Assembly (NCBI RefSeq): GCF_000003605.2
Contig: NW_003142308.1
Span: 408,162 to 440,410, forward strand
Direction of reading: 5' to 3'
Origin: Saccoglossus kowalevskii
Lineage: Eukaryota; Hemichordata; Enteropneusta; Harrimaniidae
Length of the DNA: 32,249 nt
A program made the position numbers and the translations under genes. How positions within the stretch are numbered: position 1 is the first letter of the stretch; every line of letters begins with the position of its first letter. Below the pieces are notes generated by a model, which was not told the DNA's origin, did no database searches, and worked only from the letters and a program-made list of their open reading frames with translations. Shown one piece after another: positions 1-12,613 of the stretch.

Positions 1-130
1 TTTATGTGATACAATAATAATTGCATTAACATTACAGTAGTGATTTTATGTGATACAATAATAATTGCATCAAAATTAAGGTAGTCGCTTACTGTGATAC
101 AATGATATTACATTAACATTGAGGTAGTGA
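1..130. repeat. Tandem repeat, about 43-bp unit, 3 copies
   Basis: Three head-to-tail copies of a roughly 43-bp AT-rich unit start near 1, 45 and 88. Each contains the core TGTGATACAAT followed by a GCATTAACATT-like stretch and ends in GTAGT. Copies 1 and 2 share their first 26 bases exactly; copy 3 is more diverged. The array begins at the window edge, so more copies may lie to the left. No coding role is visible. Confidence 0.85.
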
Positions 131-2930
131 CGCCCGAATATTCTGTAGAAGATTTTACAATATGACAAAAATGAAATTGTTTTGACAGAATTACAACAGT
201 TAGTAATCAAAACTATCATAATGAAAATTATAGTGAAATGTAGAATATTTCTAATGCACTGCAACTGTTCTGGCATCAAAGTAATTATCTCATTGCGGAA
301 ATGCGATTTTTTTAGTAATATTGATTTGAACACCTGTTCCATAAGTGCTCAGCTGATATGAAAAAATGATGTTTTCACTTAATTAGGTGACAGGAGACAG
401 ACACACGTATGAATTTAATAGAGGGAACTTAATGTAAATGTTAATAGTCGGCATTTTACTCGTAAGTTTAGGTATATTTTAAAGAAATATTTACCAACAT
501 CCGCCAAATGTGTTTTCACGAACACTACGAAGGAGGTAAAGATAAGCACTCATCCTGTAGCGAACATCGATGTATAATATATATATATATATATACATAC
601 ATATATTGTGACTGTCCCCAAAGACTACTTTGGGCGGAAGTGTGGACGAATTAAAGATTGTATCTGACTATTTGTTTTAATCTCATATTCAAGTGCACGT
701 GTAAGTTTAGGTTAGTGCGGAGTGAAAGGGGTCAGGTGTGTGTCGATAGTGTATATTAGTGCACAATTGAAGGGGTTAAAAGGACAAGAACGATAATATA
801 ATTTCACCACCTGCCACACCTAACTTAGTATATTTCACGATGATCCAAGTTCAAGTTAGAATCCAAGAACTCCTCTGACTCAGAGGAACAATTAATATAT
901 ACAATGATTGTAGGTAACATTTATGTCGGTTTTGATCAGAAACAACTTTCGCAAATAATTATTTAGGAGATTATAGCACGGGCCGTTTATAACGTGGTGT
1001 TAAGCGTGGATGTAACGTCGATGAACTTCACAAACAGCCGGCCGTGGTTCAGCGCATGCCTCTGCCATGTAAGGCGGCTCCTGAAATGTGTTATTCCGTC
1101 TCCGTCCAGAACACTGAAAGTAAAAGTTCATATTTGTGTAACTGGTGTATCCCCCCTCCCTGATATTAAAGCAAGTCGTTGAAGCACGAAAGAGCTGTCG
1201 GCATTGGAGACAGATAACAAAAAAATATTGTTACTTCAACTTCCATACAAAAACAATATGATTTGACCTCTATTGCCTACACTTATTATCCTAAAAAACA
1301 ATTATTCCACTCTCAACTTAAACTAATGTCGCAAGTTTAGATGTGAGCTAAAAGACTGCATTAATGAATTTAGAATGAAGTTACGCTTCTATGATTGCTG
1401 AAACTTTGCAGGCACAATGATGTTGTTTCAATTAATAGTTGCATGAAGATAACGATTTGTCATTTCCCTGCCTTTAAGGTTCTAGTTTGGATTATATTCT
1501 CATTGTGGGATTTAGCAGTTTAGAATAAACACGTGTTTTATAGACAATAAACGTGTTGTTGTATTCATCTGTATTATTTTCTAAATTAATATCTACAAGA
1601 CATAGCCTAGTTTTAGTGGTAACGTGGAACCGACACGCATGTAACGTTGTCAGTGAATGGCGACGATATGATCCGGTGTAAATAACACTACGCTTAAACA
1701 GTACAAATCAAGCAAACTGTTTTATGAAAATTGTGATTCCTCCAATAAGCCTCTAAACAAATCTACGTAGCACTGCATCACATTTAATAGCTTTCTTATA
1801 CCGCTCTTTTCCTGTAATGATTTATGTGACGGTTACCATAGCAACACATACAAATAATGATTACCTGGCCATAATGACATGTAATTGGGCGAGATTTTAG
1901 CTGATACTTTGTATCGTATTTACTCACGTTTCCTTAATGCCAGATGAGGCGATCCAATACGTGTGTTTGATGAAAATAGACACCACTGAGGCAGAAACAA
2001 TGGAAAAATATCAAACTGCTAATAATGGTCTGTTTTCACAGAGTATAATCATTTTCCACCTAAATGTGCTTGATCGATTATTTTGTTAATCTAGATTTAT
2101 GATCAAACACTGTTCTGTCTGCCTAAGTGGGGTGAACAAATTTAGACCAGAAATTGAACTCGGTTCATCAGATACACTTCTGTAGCTCTATGTGAATCTC
2201 ACAGCTAGCTATAAAATACCTCGCTTCGGGGATCCAATACTAAAAGATTATAGCGTACATTGAACTAGTGTCACACACAACTCTACATAATCACAATTTA
2301 AGAATATGGTGCCTTTCACTTAGATTGTATAACTCTAAATTAGAACATGTCACTAGCGCAATATTGATAAAATGATGGATTATATTCAACAACAGATATC
2401 ATTTATTTTGTTTATTTCAATCACAAATCCAGCAATTTATTGTTTCTTAAAAGCATATTATAACATGATGAATCATATCGCAGTGACTAAATGTGTTGTT
2501 AATTATTAAGAAAATAAATCAGATACGTACTGTGTTTATGTGCACAATGAGAATGAATAAACAAACAACAAACAAAAAAACCATGATAAACTTGCTATCA
2601 TGTAAAAATAGTTAAAATGACGAGTATATTTCTCCATACGAAACGCCAATCAACAATAAACAATACAAATCGTTGCAATGACACCATTCTACAGACGTAT
2701 GACATAAATATCTCTTATACATTCGACTATATAACTTTACTTTCACATTATTTTATGGGATGTCTACACCGACCATGAAGAGAAGCCAAATCGATTTTAT
2801 AAAATTATATAGCTTGTTGAAATCAAACGTTGTCAGCAAGACTTAGTCGCATCAAAGAGGGGCATTTATAACAGATTTTCATTTCTTTTAAATGGTCGAC
2901 AACCTTTACGCGACCGCTTTGCAAGCGTTC
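131..2930. other. Non-coding AT-rich DNA, no gene seen
   Basis: I see no supported gene here. The only frames are short and of biased AT-rich composition. A (TA)n tract lies at 577-595. The stretch at 712-733 resembles 31,422-31,442 inside the Penelope-like element (14 identical bases, then a near match), but the similarity does not extend, so I do not call an element. Confidence 0.6.
577..595. repeat. (TA)n microsatellite
   Basis: About nine uninterrupted TA dinucleotides followed by a short TACATACATA variant tail. It is simple-sequence DNA with no other role seen. Confidence 0.9.
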
Positions 2931-3306
2931 TTAAAGCCACGTAGCTGCTCGACTCCAAGCGGCGTATTTGATATCTCTTGGAGGCGTAGTATCGGTGTCG
3001 TTTGATCTACTCAAGAGACGTATGGCACGATCACCAATAACTCGTGCTATTAAGGCGACTCGTGGGTAAAGACCCAGTAAAGAGTATACATGGCTTACTG
3101 CAAAATATACCACAATATACATCATTAAGCAAGCTGTGCCGTAAAATTAAATGCCTAAGATATTGTCACTTACCGATTCCGACGTATGGGTACGTTGCGT
3201 GTTTTGCTCTGCGCTGAGTCCGTGTGGCGTTGCTGCTTGCAGCAGGTGTCAGTCGTATGACGCATGTGCCGCTATTATCACGTGACGCAAGCACCGCACC
3301 GATCAT
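2931..3306 (-). CDS. Candidate two-exon gene, 99 aa, function unknown
   Basis: Two minus-strand open stretches, 3,306-3,174 and 3,097-2,931, are joined in frame by a 76-base intron (3,173-3,098). The intron has a strong donor (ATCG|GTAAGT) and a good acceptor (TATTTTGCAG). The exon-1 frame reads only two codons past the donor before a stop, so splicing is what extends it. The first ATG of that frame is at 3,306; an upstream exon ending near the acceptor-like TTGCCTTAG at about 3,361 is also possible. The predicted protein is basic, with a serine/threonine- and arginine-rich first half and a hydrophobic patch (YSLLGLYPRVALIARVIG) at the start of exon 2. The region is richer in CpG than its neighbours. 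I recognise no family. A chance in-frame pairing is a real alternative. Confidence 0.28.
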
Positions 3307-6100
3307 TTTAATGAATCTATCCAGACATTGTGAAATCAGGGCACATATCACTCTAAGGCAAAGCGTTGCTCCTTGGCAATAACCTTAATTGTCGTTGACC
3401 TTCTGTACTGTTTCTGAGGTTATGCCGCTCACATTGCTTATTAATTTCATGTCCGAAACTTGTATTTAAAGTCACTGGAAAGCGATGAAGTGAATCGATC
3501 TACACCGGCAACGAATATCTCCCTAAAAGTATAAACACAAAACTTACTTCGAACCCTGGGGAAAGGAGTGTTTCTCTAAATTATTCAGTATCTTGCGGAC
3601 TAATTCTCGCTTGTTTGAGTACAATTTTGGTAATACAAAACTGCAATATTTTCCACCGGATTAAATGACTGCACGTTGAGACGAGGATCATCGGCCTATC
3701 GTATTTGCTTTATATACCACTTATGTTTGGTATTGCATTCAATTTATTTTGGGAAACACAGAACAGCGTCGAATAGCGAACGCAGAGCATGTACTTCGAT
3801 TTTCATCCAAGATATCGTTGCAATACACAAAGAATTTAAGTAAAATCAATATAGCGTATAGACCACCTTATTGCAATTTAAACCGAACTCGCTATACGTA
3901 CGTACAAACTTTATGAATATCGACTTATTTGGTGCTAAGTGATACTAATGACTTATAATTTTTTGTTTTCTTTAAAGCAAATCAAAAATATAATATATAT
4001 CCCACACAGAAAACGTATGTATATATTTGCTTTGATCTAAAATAAATCCGAGTATAGCAGTATAACGGCTAGTAATGGCAGCTAGTATCAATCCAGATAT
4101 CGGCATAGAAACAATCTCTTACCAGGCTGTGAAAAATGAGAGCAGTTGGAAATCTACATAAATCGATATAGGTTGCAATGTTATCGTATAAATTCAAGTT
4201 TGTGGCTGACAGTTAGCATATAAACAAAGCAACACGCCTGGGCTTATCGGCATACAAGCTTTGATTTTTGTCCACAATCAGACCGACATATAGGTAAGGC
4301 TTAAGTATCATTAGAAGAGAAACATCAACTTCTTCTTACTTTTGCATGTTATTGTAATTGGTGAAAATTAACATTGCTCATTTCCACAGCACCTAGTGAC
4401 CTCATTATTCATTTCCACAGCACCTAGCGACCTCATAATTCATTCACCTGACACACAGGTTGCATCTCAAGCGTAGACATGTCACAATTACATAATAAAT
4501 TAAAATATTACCATAGAACAATATTATATATCAGAGACCCTTTACTCCATACACGTGCTGCAGTTGTCAATTACAGATAAAAAAGATCGTATAGTATATC
4601 ACGTGTTTTGAAATTGTTTCATGAATTTGAACCATGGATATGGTGTGCATATCTTGGAAGTATGTACTGGATTGAGAAATCTAATAATGGTGTCCTGGAG
4701 GACACCGGGATTGAAGAACGTTGTCCGTATAATCGGGATTCGTGCCTAAAAACAGAAAAAAAAGATAAAAGAAATGCGTCCATGAAGACGTATTAAATGT
4801 ATAAATTATATGTATGGTCTAGTATAGATTGCATGCATGGAAATAGTGTAGCTTTTACGTGCAAGGGTGTGAATTGTACATATGGGCAGCGTTGATCGCT
4901 GTCTAGTTTGGATAAATGATTTCTGCATATCTTTCAAAACCACCATTGCGATACTGTGGCGGTGAATAATCGGATATACAATGCGTTGGGGTAGAAAAGA
5001 CATCACCATGTTATGTCTCTAATAACACGTGAACTCATCGAGCAAAATCACTTTTAAATCATGTTGCTCTCTAATGTCACGTTTCGAACAATCACACCAC
5101 TGAGATGTAATAAACTATATATAAATATATTAAATATTGCCAAGCCTTTTTTCCAATTTCCTTAACAATTATTAGTAGTCTTGAAAAACCGGAACCGCAC
5201 AATTAAACCAGATTAAACTGGTTGGTATTTGGATATGTGCTTCGACGTTGCTGAATGACATATCAAAACAAATTGTTGCCAATTATTTGTTGCCATGATA
5301 TCCGATGTGTTGTAATGTATAATAATGATAAAAAAAACGCACTTAGACAATATGTTTTCATCTAAACGCGTGCTTATGTATTATGTTAATTTTCACTCGG
5401 CCACACTATTGCTAATTGTATGACTGCAATTACCACATTCCGGATTGAAAAAAAATACTCTAAACGTGACTGACATACTGGTGACGCTTTTCTGATCATC
5501 AAATTGGAGACTATTAAGGTAGCAACAGGGGTAAAACGTGTTAAGAATTGATCTGTGACATTGTAATAACCATTCTACTATAACAACATACACCTCGTCT
5601 CTCAGCCTACATATAAGCAAATACGGCACTGCATTGTCCACCGTTGTTTTCTAACTACATCCAATAACTGTGGCTATATTACGGACAGCGGATTGTCGGT
5701 CGAATGTCTGTAGTTGTTCGATCATAGCTAAAAAAAGCAGATACAGAAAAACTAACACGTAGTCATATAGCATACAGCGTTATGAATTTACTGTGTATCT
5801 CAAGGGTCATCGCGTGACTGAAGGTGTTTTTCAATAGTATGAATAGTAAAAAAATAGCAAAATAGGCCTCACGCAGTTCTGTGGATAAATATTGATACGG
5901 CATACTGTCAGCATCTTTTTTTTATATTACCTAAAACTCTGTAAATTGAAGTGTGCATGGAATCATGGGTCGAAACTTTGTACATTGTCGTGTGATAACT
6001 GTCATGAAATTGATTGACATGTCATACTTGTTTACAACTCTTGAAGGACAATTGGAATCTACTAGGTGTGCTTGTGATTTACATAAGGAAAGATGTTTAC
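3307..6100. other. Non-coding DNA, no gene seen
   Basis: Single-copy-looking AT-rich sequence. It contains a 31-bp tandem pair at 4,379-4,440 and a few frames of 60-80 codons with no recognisable domain, no convincing splice context and no similarity to the tandem units further right. Confidence 0.55.
4379..4440. repeat. 31-bp direct tandem pair
   Basis: Two adjacent 31-bp copies (4,379-4,409 and 4,410-4,440) begin CATTTCCACAGCACCTAG and differ at two positions. A recent local duplication. Confidence 0.9.
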
Positions 6101-6155
6101 GATCCAGTGACTTGCTTACATGAGTGTCTGCATGTCATCGTGAGACCTAATTCTG

Positions 6156-6240
6156 ATTGGCTCCAGTGGAAACCCAGGTGGTGTATCTGAATCAGGGTCA
6201 TTTATGCCCTATAAATAGACTAGACTGAGGACAGTTGGGG
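6156..6240 (+). promoter_or_regulatory. Core-promoter-like site (ATTGG box plus TATAAATAG)
   Basis: An ATTGG box (inverted CCAAT) at 6,156-6,160 lies about 50 bases upstream of a consensus-like TATAAATAG at 6,210-6,218. A run containing GGACAGTTGGGG follows 20-30 bases downstream, where a start site would be expected. A short hairpin (GTGTGAA / TTCACAC) sits at about 6,541-6,566. This layout is typical of RNA polymerase II promoters and of retrotransposon LTRs, so the segment from about 5,950 to 6,600 might be a solo LTR. I found no second copy in the window and no clear TG...CA ends. No convincing reading frame follows. Confidence 0.3.
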
Positions 6241-6600
6241 TCCACCATTTCAACTGAGTACTGCTGCGATATTGTGAGACAAGATATATAAGCTTCAATC
6301 ATTCTGTGAGACTTATATGAACTTCTCTGCCTTCTCCTGATATCAGCGGTGCCCTCCAGAATAACAGCGTTCCTCTGCAAGCAATACTTCTGTATCTCTT
6401 CGTTGTTGTATTTCAGAAGCCATTGACTGTCATAAACTAATGCACACTTCCCTAATTTTAGTGAATTAATTCATTATATTATTTTAAGCCTTGTTTCTTG
6501 GAATTATTTAAGCCAGGAGCCTTAACTTGATATTTTGGTGTGTGTGAATTTTATTTTCACACCACTGATTTGTCAGCCCCATTCAAGCAGTGGAAGGACC

Positions 6601-7710
6601 CATGACTCCAATCTCATGAGAAGAGTAGAAAAACATCGAACGGACAACCTGAATTTCTAGAATAATAATACGCATTTTTCTCAAATCATAGATTCAGCAA
6701 ATAAAAATCAGAAGAGGCAAATCATTAAATCCAGTTTTCAATTTTCCCCCCAAATTTGTGTTAATGATTTACACAAAGGAAGTTGTTTTGTATTAGTACA
6801 TTGTTTTTTGTATTAACTACTTAACAGTATTTACTATGTAACGGACATCTGCACAGATATGTTAAACAATTATAGACACATAAATAAAAGAAATGTGTTC
6901 ACAATAAAATGATTATACATAGCTGTCATGCAGCGTATTCAAACATGTTCTGAAGAATAAATATTTGCCAGAAATAGCAATGTATGCGTTTTACCAGTTT
7001 GAAACATCATACCTTTCTCTATTATATTAGTAGGCAGATATTAATTAGACATGCACAATTTGATATTTCGGAATCATGAAAAGTGGGTAATTTAAGTATT
7101 GTCATATATTACCTTGGGCCTAAATATACGATGTGTATTTGATTTAGAATTGCTATTTAATTCAGACCCCTACATCTGTAAATGAGCATCCAAACATCAC
7201 TACCATTATTTGTAAAATGATTGTAATACTTTTTCTATACTTCCTCATAACCGTGCATTATATGATAGTGCCCAGAAAACGACAGATGAGCGTATCTAGA
7301 ATTGCTTTTTATAACTACCTGAGATCGAATAACAAGTTATTGGACAGATTTTCACATGAAATATCCCCATTGCTGCCGGTTCATTTACTTGTTATTGAAG
7401 AAAGGATAAAGTGTTTTCAGTTTGCTAGACTTGGTGAGGTGAATTTTATTATGACTAAGTCTGAATTATTTAGCATATATATGCTGGGATCATGGATCAT
7501 GTAACATGATAAGGACACTGTGTAAAGATTCAATTACGATTCAGCGCCAACTTAAACCTCTTCTGAAAAATCGCATAATAATCGCTGAGAAGATTTTTAC
7601 ATTTTAGTTGTATATCTATATTCATTACCTGTTCCTTCGACAAGATACTTCAAATATATTACAGTACATAATTTGTGAAAGGTAAACCATAGTAATTAAC
7701 ACATTTTTTT
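6601..7710. other. Non-coding flank of the tandem array
   Basis: No recognisable gene. A 95-codon plus-strand frame at 7,217-7,504 starts with ATG and encodes a hydrophobic first stretch (LFLYFLITVHYMIV), but nothing else supports it as coding. It lies immediately outside the left edge of tandem unit 1. Confidence 0.45.
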
Positions 7711-8133
7711 GCTCACTTTAACATCTCGAGGTATGTGACTCGCACGATTGACAGATGTAAGCATTTTATTTTGGGTAATTAATTTCTTATCAATAATGTA
7801 CTTGTTTATGTTGAAAATTACACTGTTATTGTGTTGGATCATGTGATTAATGGTTGTAGTAAGATTTTTGTTAACCCTAATCTTGTCAGACCCATGTATT
7901 TTTACATTGACTTGACAACTTAAAGGTCACTGTGGTTGTGGTATTGATTAAAACATTTGTTTAACAAATAATATGTGGTTTTATGAGCATACGCATGATT
8001 GATGCAACAATATTAAACGGTGTGTGCATTTCATTGATTTCGCTGTGCTAGACAGTAGACACTATGATATCCCATTGTACAGTAAAACGGTTGAAGTTAT
8101 ATTGCATCTCAAATAAAATAAAATATGCTATAA

Positions 8134-9198
8134 AAATCTATCCCATAAATAATGGCAGGTAATAAAACACTGTATAATATTTTCCACATCTCCATACTAT
8201 TGCATTACAAATCCTACTTGTCTGGGTTGGTCGATTCAACCATATTGAATTGTTGACATGGTGGTTGACAATGTCTTAATATAGTAATATGCTCGCGGTT
8301 TTAACATAGAATAGAATATACTCCAAATTTAGTAACGGTGTTACCAATGCAGTCACTAACCCTAAATATGACAAATCCAGGGTGGATATTAATGGACGGT
8401 AATTATTTAAAGAAAGGCGAAATAAATACAGACAGAATATCAAATTCATGATCCTACTTATTAATACCAAGGCCCTGGACATACGAACATTAATGTGTTT
8501 GTTAAGTATCTGTGATTTTCTATTTAAAAACATGACTTTTCGCTAACATTCACCTCATAGTGTGTACCAATTATATACATGTTTGTGTCTGCTGGCTTCA
8601 TAGTGTTACTCCCAAACGCCTGTTATTGTGTGAAAAACATGGGTAAATATAGCTTTTGAAATTTCGTTGAGCTATAAGAAAAGCTCATTATCATCACTCC
8701 TATAAGAGTTTAACTTATTTATTTTGTTGTTTTACTGGTAGTTTATTTTAGTAGCATCTATGTCACTGTTTCACTTGCCAGAGTTCTTTCGTAACTTTTT
8801 TTGCATTATTCATATACATGTCACTGGTCATACCTGACGTCGTCACTGGTCATATCTGACGTCGTCACTGGTCATATCTGACGTCGTCACTGGTCATATC
8901 TGACGTCGTCACTGGTCATACCTGACGTCGTCACTGGTCATATCTGACGTCGTCACTGGTCATATCTAACGTCGTCACAGATCATATCTGACGTCGTCAC
9001 TGGTCATATCTGACATTGTTTTGACCCCTTTACCATGAATATCAAGCGTGATTTATACCTGTCCGTAATCAAATATTTGACATGTAGCCAGAGCGCTGTC
9101 ACAGATTGCTTCGTTATTTTATTAAAGAAGTCTTTAATGGTGTTAATGATGTTATGGATCACCCAATAAGTATTCTGTTCTAACATCATTAACGCCTT
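8134..9198. other. Segment private to unit 1
   Basis: Between two blocks shared with unit 2 (7,711-8,133 and 9,199-9,250), unit 1 carries about 1,065 bases where unit 2 has only about 150 after its (TA)n tract. The segment includes a 22-bp minisatellite and a 9,131-9,204 stem-loop. Either it was inserted in unit 1 or it was deleted from unit 2. No terminal repeats were recognised. Confidence 0.6.
8821..9014. repeat. Minisatellite, 22-bp unit, about 8.8 copies
   Basis: Eight full units begin at 8,821, 8,843, 8,865, 8,887, 8,909, 8,931, 8,953 and 8,975, with a partial ninth from 8,997. Each unit holds TCACTGGTCATA followed by CTGACGTCG, and unit junctions create TGACGTCGTCA. Only a few substitutions separate units, so the array is young compared with the duplication it sits in. 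Confidence 0.97.
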
Positions 9199-9204
9199 TA
9201 AAAG
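9131..9204. other. Stem-loop, 16-bp main stem with 26-base loop
   Basis: GGTGTTAATGATGTTA (9,139-9,154) pairs with TAACATCATTAACGCC (9,181-9,196) with one G-T wobble. After one mismatch the stem continues for five more pairs. The loop is 9,155-9,180. An adjacent short palindrome TTAAAGAAGTCTTTAA lies at 9,122-9,137. The size is compatible with a small hairpin RNA or a decayed transposon palindrome. No expression evidence is available. Confidence 0.6.
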
Positions 9205-10239
9205 CCTTATGCTCTTCTGTATATCTACCAAAGGAGAGAATTATACATTGAATAGTATTCTCTGTGTGAGAGTTCACATTATATTATAGCATCATACAAC
9301 ACCTACACGCTATGGATATTGAGTGCATTACATCACGGATTGAGTAGTTTTCCCAGTAGGGACTAAGAATGTTTCACCTCCAAGACCCCTTGAAATAAAA
9401 TCGCGTGTTATCTAGCGTCATGTCTATATATCATAGTGAAAAATTATAATTAATTATATTTCGCCTCTATGCCCAGCTTTAGAGTGAAAATTTTATTTAA
9501 ATATTTTTTTAATATTTTGGTATAAATTATTGTTATGCATTTATTTTTAAAATAAAAATGTACCTAAATTGTTTAATGATTCACAAATCATACAAATAAA
9601 TACATACATAGCTATTTAAGAATGCCCTTATGTGAATAACTATAAGGGTAATTAGGTTTTTTGTTTAATTATTTAACAATTGATCTGAAAATTATCAATA
9701 GTACTGCTTACCCGATTTGCCTAAAATGTTCAACTATAACTGAAATATGTATTAGTATTTTTTTTGAACAGAGGGCGCAATGAAAATTGTATTTTGACCT
9801 ACCCTCTTTAAATATTTGTTAAATAAATAAATTGCAAAAAATAAAAATGCATCTCCTCAATACAATGGGTTTTGGCACTACAGTAGTACGTTTTTGAAAT
9901 AAAATGACTGAAACTTACATGTCACATGTTTTTGATTTAATGTAATTACGCTTTGTAAATGCTTTCATATAACACATACTTTTGCGCAATTTGACCTTTA
10001 TAAACCAATTTCCCAAGATTTGATTTCGAAATAGAGGTCAGTTTCCAAATGTCTTGTTCAAGTATTAAAGTACTGATCGTAACAGACTGTCGTGTAGGTA
10101 TTACTTTAAACTACAGCTTCAAGATTTGTTCTATTTGTGTATTTATGTTGTTGTCCACTCCAGCACCTGGTACATCATTATCAACACAACCATTACAAAT
10201 GTGAATGCATAAGCTGGACTAATAGTTTATTGCACAATT

Positions 10240-11590
10240 GAATAACTAAACCGCTGATAATAGATTAACCCTGTTATGCTTTCTGATCAAACACACCAAC
10301 TATCCTTATGTCTGGTAGACCTGCAGACACCACAGCTTTGTGTCAATTCTTAAGCTGATAACATCGTCGGACGGTTGTCTACGTTTGGCAATGCGGTCAG
10401 TGGCAATACACACTAAAGAACAGGAAGGAACAGATCACCTCCATAATATCTCACCACAATATCTACTTCCGATTTACTACAGTCAAAGCAGCAATATTTC
10501 CATATATTATTCAATTGTGGAGACTGGTTCGATGGCAATCAAGAGCAAAAAACAGCTCATTTTGTAATTTTGTATATTTGTTTCACACTGTCCACCGACA
10601 ATGAAAATACGACAAAAGTAAATGAAAATAAAAACTATTTTTGAATGTTCTGCAAGCATTGAGTCGTTGACAGCTGTATCTGCAAATGTGTTTCCATCAA
10701 TGCCATAAACATCGTGTGGTTATCACATGAATTTTAAGTGTAGTTAAGTTTTGATATTTAGCAGTTGATGTGATAACAATATTATCAGCTGATAATTCAG
10801 CTGTCTATTCATTGAACTGGTTCATACGATTGATTCAATGGGATAGCATGAAAATACAGTACAACCAATGATATCAGATATCTTACAGTGTATAACTTAA
10901 CATAATTATTACTTTATGTTTGAATGTGAGATGCCAGTTTCTAGGCCGAAATATTCATTTCTCAGTGTATATACATGCAATTCACTTTCTAAAACAGACA
11001 CACACATTGATACGTTACACTCTACTACAGAAACGAGGCTTAATGAACCACGACTGTTAGATTACAATGGATTGTCAGACCATGTAAAAATACAGTACTC
11101 AGTAGACATTCAAGACAAGTGTTATATTGTACGTTACTGAGCATGAGCTGAATGTTCATTGTGTAATGAACATGTGCAGGAATCCCAGGTGTACTCTCAT
11201 TTACATAAAAACAAGAGAATACATTAGAACGACATACGCCGGATGTTTCTATTCTAAACTATATACATCGAATTTGCGCATACATTAAATTGCTCTTATT
11301 CTTCCATTACAGCTGAAACCAAATAGGCACTAGGGTAATGGAAATGCCAATTCCTCACATATAATGGATGGGCGAAATGGATGTGTTCATAATATAACAC
11401 ATATTGACAAAAACTATCATTTATTATGCATTAGCGCATCGAGAATTCCATCATCGAGGGTACAGTAAAAATACAATAAAAAGTGATAGAGAACCTTTTA
11501 ACAGCATGCTATAGATAACACTTCTCACTTGAGATATCAACAAAAAGAGATGATGTTGGAAGTCATTGTAATGACACCAGAATAATCACC
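10240..11590. other. Unit 1 segment without a clear counterpart
   Basis: I could not align this stretch confidently with units 2 or 3; unit 3 has only about 380 bases between its flanking homologous blocks, half of them microsatellite. It contains a perfect 16-bp palindrome ATTATCAGCTGATAAT at 10,781-10,796. Frames of 74-75 codons at 10,340 and 10,916 have no recognisable domains. Confidence 0.5.
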
Positions 11591-12599
11591 GAATAATAAC
11601 ATATGGATTGAAAGAGGACAGTCAAGTTGTAACTAAATCATGCTACATGTTAGTCTTGGTATCTTTAATATGTTATCTAACGAGTGTCATCCCACCCCAG
11701 ATCAAAATACCAAAAAAAGTCCTAACTTCGGCATACATTATAATTATTATTTGAATGTCGACATATTTTGTTATTCCGGAATGTATTTTGTTCCTGAATG
11801 CAGTGTATATAATCCAGTCTGCTGTTCTGATAGCCTATTCTCAGTCGTTCAGATGTTAAACCTACGTGGTCTAGGTTTTGCCTTTTTCACTCTTGTGTAG
11901 AGGAAATGTCACTCTACCAAATCAATTTAATGGGATACCAAATTAAAGAATATATCACAAAATGACTGAATAATCTGAGTGGTATTACTAACACTCTGAG
12001 GGATAAAATCAAAGTAACTGGTGACCCTTGAACAAAGCCGTTGAGTTAATATACTGTGTGCAGAGAAAGGAATTCTCTCGAAGCAACCCGACTTTAAGAG
12101 TCCATTAGCAATTGTGGTAATAGAGTAGAATTCCCACGTTGTGTGTCATTTTTAAAGTGTTTTAGGGTTCGGGCAATACCACATTGTATATTTTAACATC
12201 GTAATAGCATAAACATTGCACTATTGTTGCAAAGGCCAGTACCTGTATCTACTTATAACAGATGTGTTTTATAAACTGTGTATTTTAGTGAGTTTGATAA
12301 GGATATGCATTCGAATATGACTGAGTAATTCAAAACTGCAGTCGTCTGAAAGTAAATGAGCAATGAGTCACCATTGTTTTTCATTCTATAAATAGATCAG
12401 TGTATTTCGACATTTGAACAAGATTGCATACTTCAGTGCCGATATAATTTTTGGTGCATCTGCCCTACTTCATCAGTTCATTAAGCTTTAATATCATGCA
12501 ATTTGATCGAAGCAGGACACCGAAGGCTATTGCAAATAGACTGCAATACACACCGAGCAGGACGTCAAGCGTGTAGTCGATAACACTGTGGCGTCATGT

Positions 12600-12613
12600 A
12601 ACATTATTATCAG
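12600..12613 (+). repeat. AACATTATTATCAG box recurring in all units
   Basis: The 14-mer AACATTATTATCAG lies in a shared context following GTGGCGTCATGT-like sequence. Related copies occur at 17,479-17,492 and 17,631-17,644 (both unit 2) and 27,504-27,518 (unit 3, ATTACCAA variant). It marks the start of the second half of each tandem unit. Confidence 0.7.

Noticed and set aside
709-736. Possible second Penelope-like fragment: 712-733 resembles 31,422-31,442
   Set aside because: The match covers about 22 bases only and neighbouring translated sequence does not align; chance or a distant family cannot be separated.
3540-3580. tRNA-like B-box (GGTTCGAA on the minus strand)
   Set aside because: No matching A-box, acceptor stem or cloverleaf could be found around it.
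7217-7504. 95-codon frame with hydrophobic N-terminus
   Set aside because: ATG-initiated but in AT-rich DNA where frames of this size occur by chance; no domain, splice or promoter support.
8821-9014. CRISPR array
   Set aside because: Units are contiguous 22-mers without spacers; the context is eukaryotic.
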